From an uncultured Polycyclovorans sp. (GTDB taxonomy: Bacteria > Pseudomonadota > Gammaproteobacteria > Nevskiales > Nevskiaceae), in contig CAKZHZ010000060.1 of NCBI GenBank assembly GCA_936928855.1, positions 1-36,610 on the forward strand: a stretch of 36,610 bases of DNA. Reading direction: 5' to 3'. Positions 25,068 through 33,144 of this stretch are shown piece after piece. How positions within the stretch are numbered: the first letter of the stretch is position 1; every line of letters begins with the position of its first letter. The notes under the pieces were generated by a model that made no database searches, was not told where the DNA came from, and saw only the letters and a list, made by a program, of their open reading frames with translations. Made by a program: the position numbers and the translations under genes.

Positions 25068-26011
25068 TGTCGGCAATGTCCAGCGTGGCGCTGGGTATCA
25101 CTGCCGTGCTCCTGCTGATGGCGGCGATCAGCCTGGCCGGAGCGCGGTGGGTCGAGCACGAGGTGCCGCCGCTGGGGCACTTCATTGAGGTGGAAGGGGT
25201 ACGGCTTCACTACGTCGAGGCGGGGGTCGGGCCGACGGTCATTCTGCTGCACGGCGCCAGTGCCAACCTGCGTGACATGGCCAGCAGCCTGATGGGGCCC
25301 CTGTCACAGCACCACCGGGTGATCGCCTTCGACCGGCCGGGCTATGGCTACAGCGAACGCCCCGACCGTGACTGGCCCAATCCTGCGCGCCTGGCCGATC
25401 TGGTGATCACCGCGGCGGAGCGACTGGGGGCGGAGCGGCCGGTGTTGGTGGGGCATTCCTGGTCCGGGTCGGTGGTGATGGCCGGTCTGCTCACCCAGGG
25501 GGAGCGCCTTCGTGGTGGCGTGTTGCTGTCGGGTGTGGCGGGACATTGGGCGGGCTCGGTAGGCTGGACCTACGACGTCGGTGGGTTGCCGGTGATCGGC
25601 CCCCTGTTCGCCCATACCCTCGTGTTTCCCGCCGGCATGGTGCTGATGCCGGGCATGGTGCAGGCGGTGACGGCGCCGAACCCGGTGCCGCCGCGCTATC
25701 TGAATCACATCGGCGCCCGACTGGCCCTGCGCCCGCGCACGTTTCGTCACAACGTGACCGACATGAGCCGGCTCAACGAGTACATGCAGTCGCTCAGCAC
25801 GCGTTACGCCCGCATCGATCGTCCCCTGCTGGTCATTCACGGCGAGGCGGATGAACTGGTGCCGTTCTGGAATCACGGCCAGCGGCTGCAGGCGGTTGTG
25901 CGCGATGTGCAGTTCAGCCTGATCCCCGATGCCGGACACGCGCCGCACCACACGCATACCGACGCGGTGGTGTCGGCTGTCGAGACCTTTGCGGCTTCGT
26001 TGGAGCGTTAG
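25067..26011 (+). CDS. Alpha/beta hydrolase with N-terminal membrane anchor
   Basis: From ATG 25067 (TGATG overlap with the isomerase stop; a GTG one codon earlier is possible) the protein has 314 residues. An N-terminal hydrophobic helix (about 6-26) may anchor it to the membrane. Triad signatures are HGASANLRD (oxyanion), GHSWSG with Ser131, HGEADELVP (Asp) and DAGHAPHH (His). The substrate is unknown; its pairing with the HCCA isomerase-like gene suggests breakdown of an aromatic or hydrophobic ester. Confidence 0.9.
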   Translation: MSAMSSVALGITAVLLLMAAISLAGARWVEHEVPPLGHFIEVEGVRLHYVEAGVGPTVILLHGASANLRDMASSLMGPLSQHHRVIAFDRPGYGYSERPDRDWPNPARLADLVITAAERLGAERPVLVGHSWSGSVVMAGLLTQGERLRGGVLLSGVAGHWAGSVGWTYDVGGLPVIGPLFAHTLVFPAGMVLMPGMVQAVTAPNPVPPRYLNHIGARLALRPRTFRHNVTDMSRLNEYMQSLSTRYARIDRPLLVIHGEADELVPFWNHGQRLQAVVRDVQFSLIPDAGHAPHHTHTDAVVSAVETFAASLER

Positions 26012-26066
26012 GGCCTGTTCACACGATGGCATCCGTTGTGATGCCATCCGATTGGCGGTCAGGCCC
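26011..26066. terminator. Nested inverted repeats between convergent genes
   Basis: An inner perfect 9-bp hairpin GATGGCATC/GATGCCATC (26025-26033 with 26040-26048) lies inside outer arms GGGCCTG (26011-26017) and CAGGCCC (26060-26066). It fills the 64-bp gap between the hydrolase and the MpaB-like gene. It is a likely bidirectional terminator or REP-like element; no T-tract is present. Confidence 0.6.
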
Positions 26067-26075
26067 GAGCGGTGC

Positions 26076-27293
26076 CTACGGCAGGCGCTTTACCTGGGGC
26101 GGGGCATCCCCGAAGAGCACGGCGAGGTAATCCGACTGGGCCTTCAGCCCGCGCTTGCACAAGACGTCAGTGCCGCCGGGCAGCTGCCTTGCCAGGTTCA
26201 TCAGCAGCCAGCGTGGGGCGGTTGTCAGCAGTGGGTACCAGGGCAGCACATGGGGCGGCAGCCCCAGGGCACGCATGCCGGCGCTGCCCAGAAACGTGCG
26301 GGCAATGCTGAGGTGACGGGCGCGATTGAAGTGCCCCTGCAACCAGGCGAAACGGCGGTAATGCCGATGCAGCGGTTCGTCCATCAGGGCGCGGCCGAGT
26401 TCACGACTGGTGTCGTCTGGGGGCGCCTGGGCCAGCAGGTTGTGATAAAGCGCGATGCGTCCGCTCTGCTCATCCGCGTGGAGCCATTGCGGGTCGACCC
26501 CCATGAGCCATCCGATGTAGCGCCAGAGGTGCATCACGTCGTGCCCTTCAGCCGCGCTGATCGGCACCCCCAGGAGGCGCTGTCCCATCAGGAAGATCAC
26601 GCTGAAGGCGAGGTAGGTGGCATGCATGTCTCCCTGGTTCACGGGGATGCCGTGGGCCGCGGTATCCCACTCGGGCAAACGTTGGACATGGCGGCGGACC
26701 AGGGCGTGAATCAGCCGCACCTGCAAGGTGCTGACGAAGCCGGGCGCGCCCACGGCCATGCCGCCTGGCCGGGTGCAGGCAATCCACCAGTGTGTGGTTT
26801 CCGCCACGCGACGCTGCGCGCCTTTGCTGAGCGCGCCGGTCAATACCAGCGTTCGGTTGATCGCGGCGGCTTGATAGCCGGCCATGAGCCCGAAATCGCG
26901 GAGCACCCGCATGCCGGTCAGGCCGGAAAGACCGCAGGCGCGGGCACCGGCGTCGAGCCGGTCGGGGTCCACCCAGGGCGGGGGGGCTTCCACCGCGTCG
27001 AAGAATCGGCGCAGCGGCGCCGGCGCGTTCGGCAGGGCGCCAATGCCCTGACGCGCGGCGCGGTCAAACAGCGGGCGCGTGGAGGCCATGCCCTCGGCCT
27101 GCATCCACTGCACCAGGGCATCGGCCAGGGGGTCGCCCTGCAGCAGCGCGTCCCCCACCGCCTGCCACTGCGCCTCGTTCGGGCTGGGATCACCCCGGAT
27201 CAGCCATCGCAGGGGGCCGGCCATGCGGCGCCCGGTGACGAGGTCGGCGCCATGGCGGCGGGGGAGCGGGGGAGACTGGACGGCAGCGTTCAT
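26076..27293 (-). CDS. DUF2236 (MpaB-like oxygenase) family protein
   Basis: From ATG 27293 the protein has 405 residues; upstream in-frame codons overlap the divergent tetR and are not used. DUF2236 features include GYQAAAINRTLVLTGAL, RVAETTHWWIACT, a long helical core with HGIPVNQGDMHATYLAFSVI, and a late TTAPRWLLMNLARQL. Members include bacterial latex-clearing proteins and fungal MpaB, heme-dependent oxidative enzymes; the activity here is not certain. No signal peptide is visible. It is divergent from tetR over a clear operator, so the regulator most likely represses it. Confidence 0.85.
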   Translation of the reverse strand: MNAAVQSPPLPRRHGADLVTGRRMAGPLRWLIRGDPSPNEAQWQAVGDALLQGDPLADALVQWMQAEGMASTRPLFDRAARQGIGALPNAPAPLRRFFDAVEAPPPWVDPDRLDAGARACGLSGLTGMRVLRDFGLMAGYQAAAINRTLVLTGALSKGAQRRVAETTHWWIACTRPGGMAVGAPGFVSTLQVRLIHALVRRHVQRLPEWDTAAHGIPVNQGDMHATYLAFSVIFLMGQRLLGVPISAAEGHDVMHLWRYIGWLMGVDPQWLHADEQSGRIALYHNLLAQAPPDDTSRELGRALMDEPLHRHYRRFAWLQGHFNRARHLSIARTFLGSAGMRALGLPPHVLPWYPLLTTAPRWLLMNLARQLPGGTDVLCKRGLKAQSDYLAVLFGDAPPQVKRLP

Positions 27294-27305
27294 GCCGCTA
27301 CACTG

Positions 27306-27336
27306 ATGCGAGTCATTACTCGCATTCAACTCGCAT
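27306..27336. promoter_or_regulatory. TetR operator with an extra half-site
   Basis: ATGCGAGT-CATT-ACTCGCAT (27306-27325) is a perfect inverted repeat. A third copy of the half-site ACTCGCAT (27329-27336) follows exactly 11 bp further on, about one helical turn. It lies between the divergent DUF2236 gene and tetR (13 bp and 10 bp away), so bound repressor would block both. Confidence 0.8.
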
Positions 27337-27345
27337 CCCGTCGTC

Positions 27346-27939
27346 ATGCGCAAAACGCCCCAGCAGCCTCGGTCACGCGCCATGGTGGATACCCTGGTGC
27401 AGGCCGCCGCATTGACACTGGCGGAGCGCGGTCTGGCCGAGACCACCACCAATCATGTTGCGGCCCGTGCCGGGGTCAGCGTGGGCTCGCTCTACCAGTA
27501 TTTCGAGCACAAGGATGCGCTGGTGGAAGCAGTGCTGGAGCGCATGGTTGATGACCTCATTGCGGTAGTGGATGCGCGTATGGCAGGACTGCTGGGCGCG
27601 GGCCCCGAGGCGGCGGCCACCGGCTTGCTGGAGGCGGTGTTCGATTTCGTTGCTGCCGACCCGTCGCGGAGTGAGCTGATCCGGCAGTGGCAGGCGGTCC
27701 GGGGCCTGCGCGCGCTGGTGCGACTCGAGCAGCACATGGTGGAGGTCTGCCGGCAATATCTGCTGCGGCAGGGCGATCAGCTGCGGGTGCACAATCTGCC
27801 GGCCGCCTTGTTCGTGATGGTCAGCAGCAGCATCTACACCACGGTGCACTACCTCAGCCTGCCGCGGCCGCTGTTGCCGCGCGATGAGGTGATCGCTGCG
27901 CAGGCGCGCATGATTGCCGCCTACCTGTCGGCCGGGTGA
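27346..27939 (+). CDS. TetR family transcriptional regulator
   Basis: This 197-residue protein has a TetR helix-turn-helix at about 12-58 (VQAAALTLAERGLAETTTNHVAARAGVSVGSLYQYFEHKDAL) and a helical effector domain containing RSELIRQWQAVRGLRALVRLE. The operator palindrome lies directly upstream, supporting autoregulation and control of the divergent MpaB-like gene. The membrane hydroxylase-like gene follows on the same strand 80 bp later and may be in the same unit. Confidence 0.92.
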   Translation: MRKTPQQPRSRAMVDTLVQAAALTLAERGLAETTTNHVAARAGVSVGSLYQYFEHKDALVEAVLERMVDDLIAVVDARMAGLLGAGPEAAATGLLEAVFDFVAADPSRSELIRQWQAVRGLRALVRLEQHMVEVCRQYLLRQGDQLRVHNLPAALFVMVSSSIYTTVHYLSLPRPLLPRDEVIAAQARMIAAYLSAG

Positions 27940-28019
27940 TCGCGATACGTCCGGCGCCGGCGTATGCTCGGGCAAAAAACAGGATCAGCGCCCGCGAACC
28001 GGGCCAGGAGGCGACCAGG

Positions 28020-28613
28020 ATGATCGGCATTCCAGTAGGGCTGGTGACCGCCAACGCGGTGGAGTGGGTGATGCACAAGCATGTGCTGCACGAGATGGGG
28101 CGCAACCCACGAAGTTTCTGGGCGTTTCATTTCCACGAGCACCACAAGGTGGTGCTCAAGCACGCCTTTCACGATCCCAACTACGATCGTTTTCCGTTGG
28201 GCGCCCACGCGCAGGGCAAGGAAGCCTGGGCGCTGATCGGTGCCAGTGCCATGGTGGCGCCCTTGTTCCCGGTGGCGCCGTTCTGGGTGGGGACGCTCTG
28301 GTACTGCGCCGCCAACTACTATCGCAAGCACAAGCGAGCCCATCAGGATCCCGAATGGGCCAAGGCGCATCTGCCGTGGCACTACGATCACCACATGGGG
28401 ATGAACCCCAATGCCAACTGGTGCGTGACCCGGCCCTGGTTCGACTACGTGATGGGCACCCGCGAGTTCCGCCAGGGGGGTGAGCGGGAAGGCAATGTGC
28501 TGGGGCTGTCGCGGCTGCCGCGTTGGCTGTCCCGCCACTTGCCCAAGCCGGCCCGGCTGGGGGTGACACGCGCGCCGCGCAAGCCGATGCTGGTGCGTTC
28601 GCGCGCGGCCTAG
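28020..28613 (+). CDS. Fatty acid hydroxylase/sterol desaturase superfamily-like membrane protein
   Basis: The ATG at 28020 with AGGAG nine bases upstream gives 197 residues (a GTG at 27936 would add an unlikely leader). The protein is rich in paired histidines, in the order expected for a di-iron hydroxylase: HKHVLHE, HFHEHH, HKRAHQD, HYDHHMGMNPNANW. Two hydrophobic segments lie around 70-105. It would hydroxylate or desaturate a lipid using iron and O2. The substrate is unknown; family placement rests on the histidine pattern. Its stop shares CTAG with the convergent flavodoxin gene. Confidence 0.8.
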   Translation: MIGIPVGLVTANAVEWVMHKHVLHEMGRNPRSFWAFHFHEHHKVVLKHAFHDPNYDRFPLGAHAQGKEAWALIGASAMVAPLFPVAPFWVGTLWYCAANYYRKHKRAHQDPEWAKAHLPWHYDHHMGMNPNANWCVTRPWFDYVMGTREFRQGGEREGNVLGLSRLPRWLSRHLPKPARLGVTRAPRKPMLVRSRAA

Positions 28614-29071
28614 AACGCGCCGAGCGCGATGCCGGTAGCCAACGCAAGGCCGGTGTCATGCGCACGCTGCAAGGCCGACGCATCCGGGTCGCCCACCACG
28701 ATCTGCGCCTCACTCACCGGCTTCCAGCGATAGCCGGCCACGATGCGCTCCACGGCGCTGACTGTGCCGCGTCCGTCGTTGCCGCAACTCACGATGAGGG
28801 CATAGGGGAGCCCGACCGTCTGCCCCTCGACCGGGTAGAAGGTGCGATCAAAGAAATCCTTGAGTTTGCCGGCCATGTACCCGAAATGCTCGGGGGTCAC
28901 CAGCAGCAGGCCATCGCTGCGACGCAGGTCATCGGGGCCGGCGGCATCGGCGCGGAGCACCTCGCAGGCCACGGAGGGCTCGCCGGCCGCACCTTGGGCG
29001 GCGGCGTCCACCAAGCGGCGGGCGCGACCGGTTTCGGTCTGGCTGGCATAGATGATGAGCAGGCGCGACAT
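28610..29071 (-). CDS. Flavodoxin-like / NADPH-dependent FMN reductase family protein
   Basis: From ATG 29071 the protein has 153 residues with a flavodoxin fold. An FMN-phosphate loop SQTETGRARRL lies near the N-terminus (9-19), followed by VTPEHFGYMAGKLKDFFDRTF and an ALIVSCGNDGRG strand-loop. It is a small cytoplasmic electron carrier or quinone/FMN reductase; partners are unknown, though the adjacent di-iron-type membrane protein is a possible electron acceptor. It is followed upstream by the thioesterase gene on the same strand (20 bp). Confidence 0.85.
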   Translation of the reverse strand: MSRLLIIYASQTETGRARRLVDAAAQGAAGEPSVACEVLRADAAGPDDLRRSDGLLLVTPEHFGYMAGKLKDFFDRTFYPVEGQTVGLPYALIVSCGNDGRGTVSAVERIVAGYRWKPVSEAQIVVGDPDASALQRAHDTGLALATGIALGAF

Positions 29072-29091
29072 GGCCGAAGGCGAGCGGGATC

Positions 29092-29889
29092 TCAGCCGAA
29101 TACCACGACACTCTGACGGCTGTAGGCTGCGGCCCGGCCGGCCGGGTTGTACACCGTGCCGGTCTGGTGGAGGTAGCCGTTGCCACCAGCGGTGACATCG
29201 GTGTCCTGGCGCCACCAGGCATCTGCAGCGAAGTCGAGATCATGGTCGAGGATTTCCAGCGTCCAGGTCATCGAACTGGCCATGGCCACCTGCTTCATTG
29301 TCGACAGTGCGGGAGAGGGCACCACATCGGCGGTGGCGATCAGATGCGACAGGGTCGGCGGCGCCGGATCCTTGTGGGCGATCCAGATGCGGGTGGTGGG
29401 GGCGTGGCCACCCATGAACGGAAAGGCGCCCTCCGCCCAGGCCATGCGGAACTGTCGCGTGAACACCGGGGTGATGCCTTCCAGATAGGGGAACCGGTTG
29501 GATGCCTCCGGCGCGGCGCAGGGGGGCATCTCCGGCTGCAGCTGGAAACCGGAGGTGCGGGCCTTGCCGAATACGGCGACCACCAGGCACAAGGTGGCGT
29601 CGTCCGGTCCGAGCAGGCGGGCCTCGCCGTGGATGGCGGAGCCGCCGCGGCGCAGAATCCGGGACTGGATGCGGGCAGCGCCCGGTGGGACCGGCGCGGC
29701 GAACGTTACCTGCAGGACCCGCAGCGGGAACTCCGGGGGAACCTCCGTCTGCAGAGCCTCGAACGCGAGGGCTGCCTGCAGCCCACCGAACAGGGTGCGG
29801 CCCTGTGCCCATTCCTCGCCGACGGTGACTTGCCAGTCACCGGCTGTGGCAGCGGGGGTGATGCTGGACATCAAGGACGAGAAGCTCAT
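29092..29889 (-). CDS. Acyl-CoA thioesterase, double-hotdog (TesB-like, 4HBT_3) protein
   Basis: From ATG 29889 (AGGAAG six bases upstream) the protein has 265 residues. The first hotdog has EEWAQGRTLFGGLQAALAFEAL, with the Gly-Gly turn of TesB-like enzymes, and VLQVTFAAPVPPG. The second hotdog runs from about 150 and ends with TGTVYNPAGRAAAYSRQSVVV, the typical closing strand (R-x-x-A-x-x-x-Q). It hydrolyses acyl-CoA; chain length is unknown. It is probably co-transcribed with the flavodoxin-like gene downstream. Confidence 0.9.
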   Translation of the reverse strand: MSFSSLMSSITPAATAGDWQVTVGEEWAQGRTLFGGLQAALAFEALQTEVPPEFPLRVLQVTFAAPVPPGAARIQSRILRRGGSAIHGEARLLGPDDATLCLVVAVFGKARTSGFQLQPEMPPCAAPEASNRFPYLEGITPVFTRQFRMAWAEGAFPFMGGHAPTTRIWIAHKDPAPPTLSHLIATADVVPSPALSTMKQVAMASSMTWTLEILDHDLDFAADAWWRQDTDVTAGGNGYLHQTGTVYNPAGRAAAYSRQSVVVFG

Positions 29890-29953
29890 GCGGATCTTCC
29901 TCAGGCGGTCAACAGGGGCGGGTATTGTCGGCCAACCGGGCCCCCCCGGGGTG

Positions 29954-30613
29954 TCAGCGCCCGAAGCCCTCGGCCGTGTTGCGTTCCAGGGCAGCGTCGA
30001 GCGCCGCTTCGAAATCGAAGTCGCCCGCTGACTCGCACCCTTGCGCGCCGGGCGAGGCGAGGGGGGCAGGGGTTGGCGTGGGACCGGGGTTGCCGTAGGG
30101 CAGCAGGCCTTCCTGGCCACCGCGTGGGGTGTAGTTGCAGACCCAGACTTCGGAGGTCGGACAGCGCGCCACCCCGCAGCCGACCACTTCCGTGGTTTCC
30201 CAGATCAGCTGCAGGTACTGCCCGCACTGGGTGCCGCCGTCGAGCAGGCAGCGGTGATGGCGGTGATCGTAGTGCCGACCTTCTTCGGCCCACCGCGAAA
30301 CGACATCGGATGGTTGTCGCAACAACCCCTCATAGGGCGCACGGGCGTAGGCGCGGAGGATGTTCTCCCCGTAACGTTCGCGCCGTGCGGGGTCGGGGTT
30401 GTAGCGTGCCGGACAACCTTGTGCCGACAACTGGTCGGCCCAACCCTGCGCCTGCCGCGCCGCCTCATCCGACCAGGCCAGCGGTGGCAGCCCGAGGGGC
30501 GCGCGCACGGTATTGTGTGCGGCCACCATGCCCGCAAAACGCGGGGGTTCGGCTCGGGCGCTGGTCAGGCCTAGGCCAAGCAGCAGGGCGGCGGTTACGA
30601 GGCGGGTCGACAT
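29954..30613 (-). CDS. Secreted CAP/SCP (PR-1-like) domain protein
   Basis: This 219-residue protein has a signal peptide (cleavage near SARA, residue 21) and a CAP domain. Signatures are AAHNTVRAPLGLPPLAWSDE (family His), RYGENIL, CGQYLQLIWETTEVVGCGVARC and WVCNYTPRGG. Six or more cysteines suggest disulfides in the periplasm or outside. A Pro/Thr-rich spacer and a C-terminal tail follow the domain. It lies 19 bp downstream of the alpha-E gene and may be part of that operon. The function of bacterial CAP proteins is not established. Confidence 0.92.
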   Translation of the reverse strand: MSTRLVTAALLLGLGLTSARAEPPRFAGMVAAHNTVRAPLGLPPLAWSDEAARQAQGWADQLSAQGCPARYNPDPARRERYGENILRAYARAPYEGLLRQPSDVVSRWAEEGRHYDHRHHRCLLDGGTQCGQYLQLIWETTEVVGCGVARCPTSEVWVCNYTPRGGQEGLLPYGNPGPTPTPAPLASPGAQGCESAGDFDFEAALDAALERNTAEGFGR

Positions 30614-30631
30614 GCGCGCAGCATAGCCGCA

Positions 30632-31561
30632 TCAGCCCCGGTGGAAGTAGGCCTCGGTCAGTGCAACGTGAAGATCGGCAAGGCCCAGCTGTATCTCGTC
30701 CATGAGATCGTGAAGGCCGGCCTGCAGCAGTTGCTCGATATTGGCGTCCATGACCAGGGCACGAAGCCGTTCCACCTGTCGTTCCACGGCGCGGTTGTAG
30801 GGCAGGTAGGGCTGCGTGGCGCGCAGCATCTGCAGGCAGAACATCACGCTGCGCGGGAAGTCGCGGCTTTGCAGCAGGAAGCGCAGCACGTTGGTGCCGT
30901 TGACCCGGGTGCGCATCTGGCGGCGGAACATCTGATACGCCGCCAGCGAACGCAGCACGCCCATCCACTGAATGCTCTGAAAAGGTGCAAGCTCTGGGGT
31001 AATTGGTTTGATCAGGTTGGACGACCGCACATCAATGATGCGCGTGGTCATGTCGGCCTGCTCCAGATTGGTGCCGAGTCGCAGGAACTGGAATCCGACG
31101 TCGCGGTTCATGTTGCTCGCCAGCATGCCGTACATCAGCAAGGCGTCGTCGGTGACCTTGGCCAGCAGGTCCTGACGCTTGCCGCGGGGCAGCTGGCGCT
31201 CGCCGCGTTCCAGTAGCTCGTAGTAAAGGTCATTGAACCGCTCCCAGAGGTCCCGCGGCATGTTCTCGCGAATGGTGCGGAGTATTTCCCGGGCGGCGTG
31301 CAGCGAGCTGAGGATGGAACCGGAGTGCTCGCGGTCGATCAGCAGAAACCGCACCACGTTGGCTTCGCTGCTGTCGGGGTAGCGCGCATGGAAACTGGCA
31401 CTGGCACCGAGAATTTCGACCAGCGGCGACCAGCCGAACTCGACGTGCCGCGGCAGGTCCAGCAGCAGAAACTGGTGCACGCTGACGATGCGGGCGGTAT
31501 TTTCGGCGCGCTGCAGGTAGCGGCCAAACCAGTAGAGATTGTCGGCGGCACGGGAGAGCAT
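30632..31561 (-). CDS. Alpha-E domain protein (DUF403)
   Basis: This 309-residue all-helical protein opens with MLSRAADNLYWFGRYLQRAENTARI, the diagnostic Alpha-E signature. It has repeated helical motifs with paired Arg/Glu (LGTNLEQADMTTRIIDVR). Its start overlaps the stop of the ATP-grasp gene (TGATG), the classic arrangement of this gene pair. It is thought to work with the ATP-grasp partner in a peptide-modification or peptide-synthesis system. A transglutaminase-like gene often joins the pair but is absent here. Confidence 0.93.
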   Translation of the reverse strand: MLSRAADNLYWFGRYLQRAENTARIVSVHQFLLLDLPRHVEFGWSPLVEILGASASFHARYPDSSEANVVRFLLIDREHSGSILSSLHAAREILRTIRENMPRDLWERFNDLYYELLERGERQLPRGKRQDLLAKVTDDALLMYGMLASNMNRDVGFQFLRLGTNLEQADMTTRIIDVRSSNLIKPITPELAPFQSIQWMGVLRSLAAYQMFRRQMRTRVNGTNVLRFLLQSRDFPRSVMFCLQMLRATQPYLPYNRAVERQVERLRALVMDANIEQLLQAGLHDLMDEIQLGLADLHVALTEAYFHRG

Positions 31562-33027
31562 CAGGCGGCCTCCCCATCGAGGTCGACGATCCAGGTGTCC
31601 TTGGCGCCACCGCCCTGGCTGGAGTTGACCACCAGCGAGCCCTTCACCATCGCCACCCGGGTGAGGCCGCCGGTGGTGACGTAAGTGTCATCGCCTCGGG
31701 AAAGGATGAAGGGGCGCAGGTCCAGATGCCGGGGTTCGGCACTGCCATCGTCCAGCAGAATGGGGGCGGTGGACAACGACAGCGTGGGCTGGGCCATGTA
31801 GTTGCGGGGGTTGGCCTCGATCATCATGCGGAAGCGCTCGCGCTCCTTGCGGGTGGCGCGCGGCCCGATCAGCATGCCGTAGCCTCCCGACTCGTTGGCA
31901 GGTTTCACCACCAACTCGTCCAGGTGGGCCAGCACATAGGCGCGGTCCTCGCGGTTCATGCACAGGTAACTGGGGACGTTGGGAAGGATGGCGTCCTCAC
32001 CGAGGTAGTAGCGGATCATCTTGGGAACGAAGGCGTAGACCACCTTGTCGTCCGCCACGCCCGCACCTGGCGCGTTGGCCAGCGCCACGGTGCCCTTGAG
32101 CCAGGCGCGCATGAGGCCGGGGACCCCCAGCACCGAGTCCGGACGGAAACACTCCGGGTCGATGAACAGGTCGTCGATGCGGCGGTAGATGACATCCACG
32201 CGCTGGCGGCCGTACACCGTGCGCATGTAGACGCAGTCGTCTTCGGAGTCGACCATGAGATCCGGCCCCTCGACCAGCTCGATGCCCATCTGCTGGGCCA
32301 GCCAGGAGTGCTCGAAGTAGGCGCTGTTGTAGATGCCCGGGGTCAGCAGGACCACCACCGGCGTTTCCTGCGGGCGGGGGCTCATGGCGTTGAGGGTATC
32401 GAGCAACTGCGTCGGATAGTCATCCACCGGCAGGATGTTGGTGTGCTCGAACAACTCCGGGAAGACCCGCTTGGTCACCATGCGGTTCTCCACCATGTAG
32501 CTGACCCCGGAGGGCACCCTGAGGTTGTCTTCGAGCACGTAGAGCACGCCGTCGCCGCCGCGCACCAGGTCCGAGCCACAGATGTGCGCCCAAACGCCAT
32601 GGGGAGGGCGCATTCCCTTGCATTGGGGGCGGAAATTGACCGACTCCGCCAGCAGCTCGGCGGGGAACACCCCGTCCTTGACGATCTGCTGCGCCCCGTA
32701 GATGTCCTGGATGAAGTGGTTGAGGGCCGCCACCCGTTGCTTCAGGCCGGCCTCGGTGCGCGCCCACTCGCGGCGCTCGATGATGCGCGGGATGATGTCG
32801 AAGGGCCAGGCGCGGTCAACGTTCTGGCCTTCGGAGTACACGGTGAAGCTGATCCCCATGACCTTGATCGCCAGTTCCGCCGCCAGCCGACGCTCGGCCA
32901 GCTCGGCATCCGACAGATCATCGAGATAATCGGCGAGAATGCGGGCGGCCGGTCGGGGTTGCCCCGGCGCTTCGAACAGCTCGTCGTGAAATGCCTTGCA
33001 AGCGTAGCGGTGCCAGTCGAGCGCCAT
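31561..33027 (-). CDS. Circularly permuted ATP-grasp type 2 protein (DUF404/DUF407)
   Basis: From ATG 33027 (MALDWHRYACKAFHDEL) the protein has 488 residues; the longer frame to 33126 lacks support. Circularly permuted ATP-grasp signatures include YSEGQNVDRAWPFDIIPRII, a VLEDNLRVPSGVSY segment, VDVIYRRIDDLFIDPE, and LDELVVKPANESGGYGMLIGP near the nucleotide site. It probably forms an amide or ester bond with ATP in the cytoplasm. It is coupled by a one-base overlap to the alpha-E gene. A Fur-like palindrome and AT-rich sequence lie upstream. Confidence 0.93.
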   Translation of the reverse strand: MALDWHRYACKAFHDELFEAPGQPRPAARILADYLDDLSDAELAERRLAAELAIKVMGISFTVYSEGQNVDRAWPFDIIPRIIERREWARTEAGLKQRVAALNHFIQDIYGAQQIVKDGVFPAELLAESVNFRPQCKGMRPPHGVWAHICGSDLVRGGDGVLYVLEDNLRVPSGVSYMVENRMVTKRVFPELFEHTNILPVDDYPTQLLDTLNAMSPRPQETPVVVLLTPGIYNSAYFEHSWLAQQMGIELVEGPDLMVDSEDDCVYMRTVYGRQRVDVIYRRIDDLFIDPECFRPDSVLGVPGLMRAWLKGTVALANAPGAGVADDKVVYAFVPKMIRYYLGEDAILPNVPSYLCMNREDRAYVLAHLDELVVKPANESGGYGMLIGPRATRKERERFRMMIEANPRNYMAQPTLSLSTAPILLDDGSAEPRHLDLRPFILSRGDDTYVTTGGLTRVAMVKGSLVVNSSQGGGAKDTWIVDLDGEAA

Positions 33028-33110
33028 GGGCAGCGGGAAATCCGGTGAGGGTCGTGATGCGACAGCGTTGCACGTTCGATGCCAGATGGCGAACAGTGTG
33101 ATAATGTCTT

Positions 33111-33125
33111 GAAAAATAATTCTCA
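33111..33125. promoter_or_regulatory. Fur-box-like sequence in the divergent ATP-grasp/minC promoter region
   Basis: On the minus strand the sequence starts TGAGAATTATT and agrees at about 12 of 15 positions with the Fur inverted repeat TGAGAATTATTCTCA. It lies in the only AT-rich stretch of the divergent region, between the ATP-grasp gene and minC. Only one half of the palindrome is strong, so binding is uncertain. Confidence 0.3.
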
Positions 33126-33144
33126 ATATGAATAATCAACACCC

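Noticed and set aside
29167..30705. 512-codon open frame on the plus strand opposite the thioesterase and CAP genes
   Set aside because: It is antisense to two clear genes and its Arg/Gly-rich product is typical of GC-rich shadow frames.
31726..33048. 440-codon open frame on the plus strand opposite the ATP-grasp gene
   Set aside because: It is the reverse shadow of a conserved enzyme; the His/Val/Asp-rich translation has no domain.
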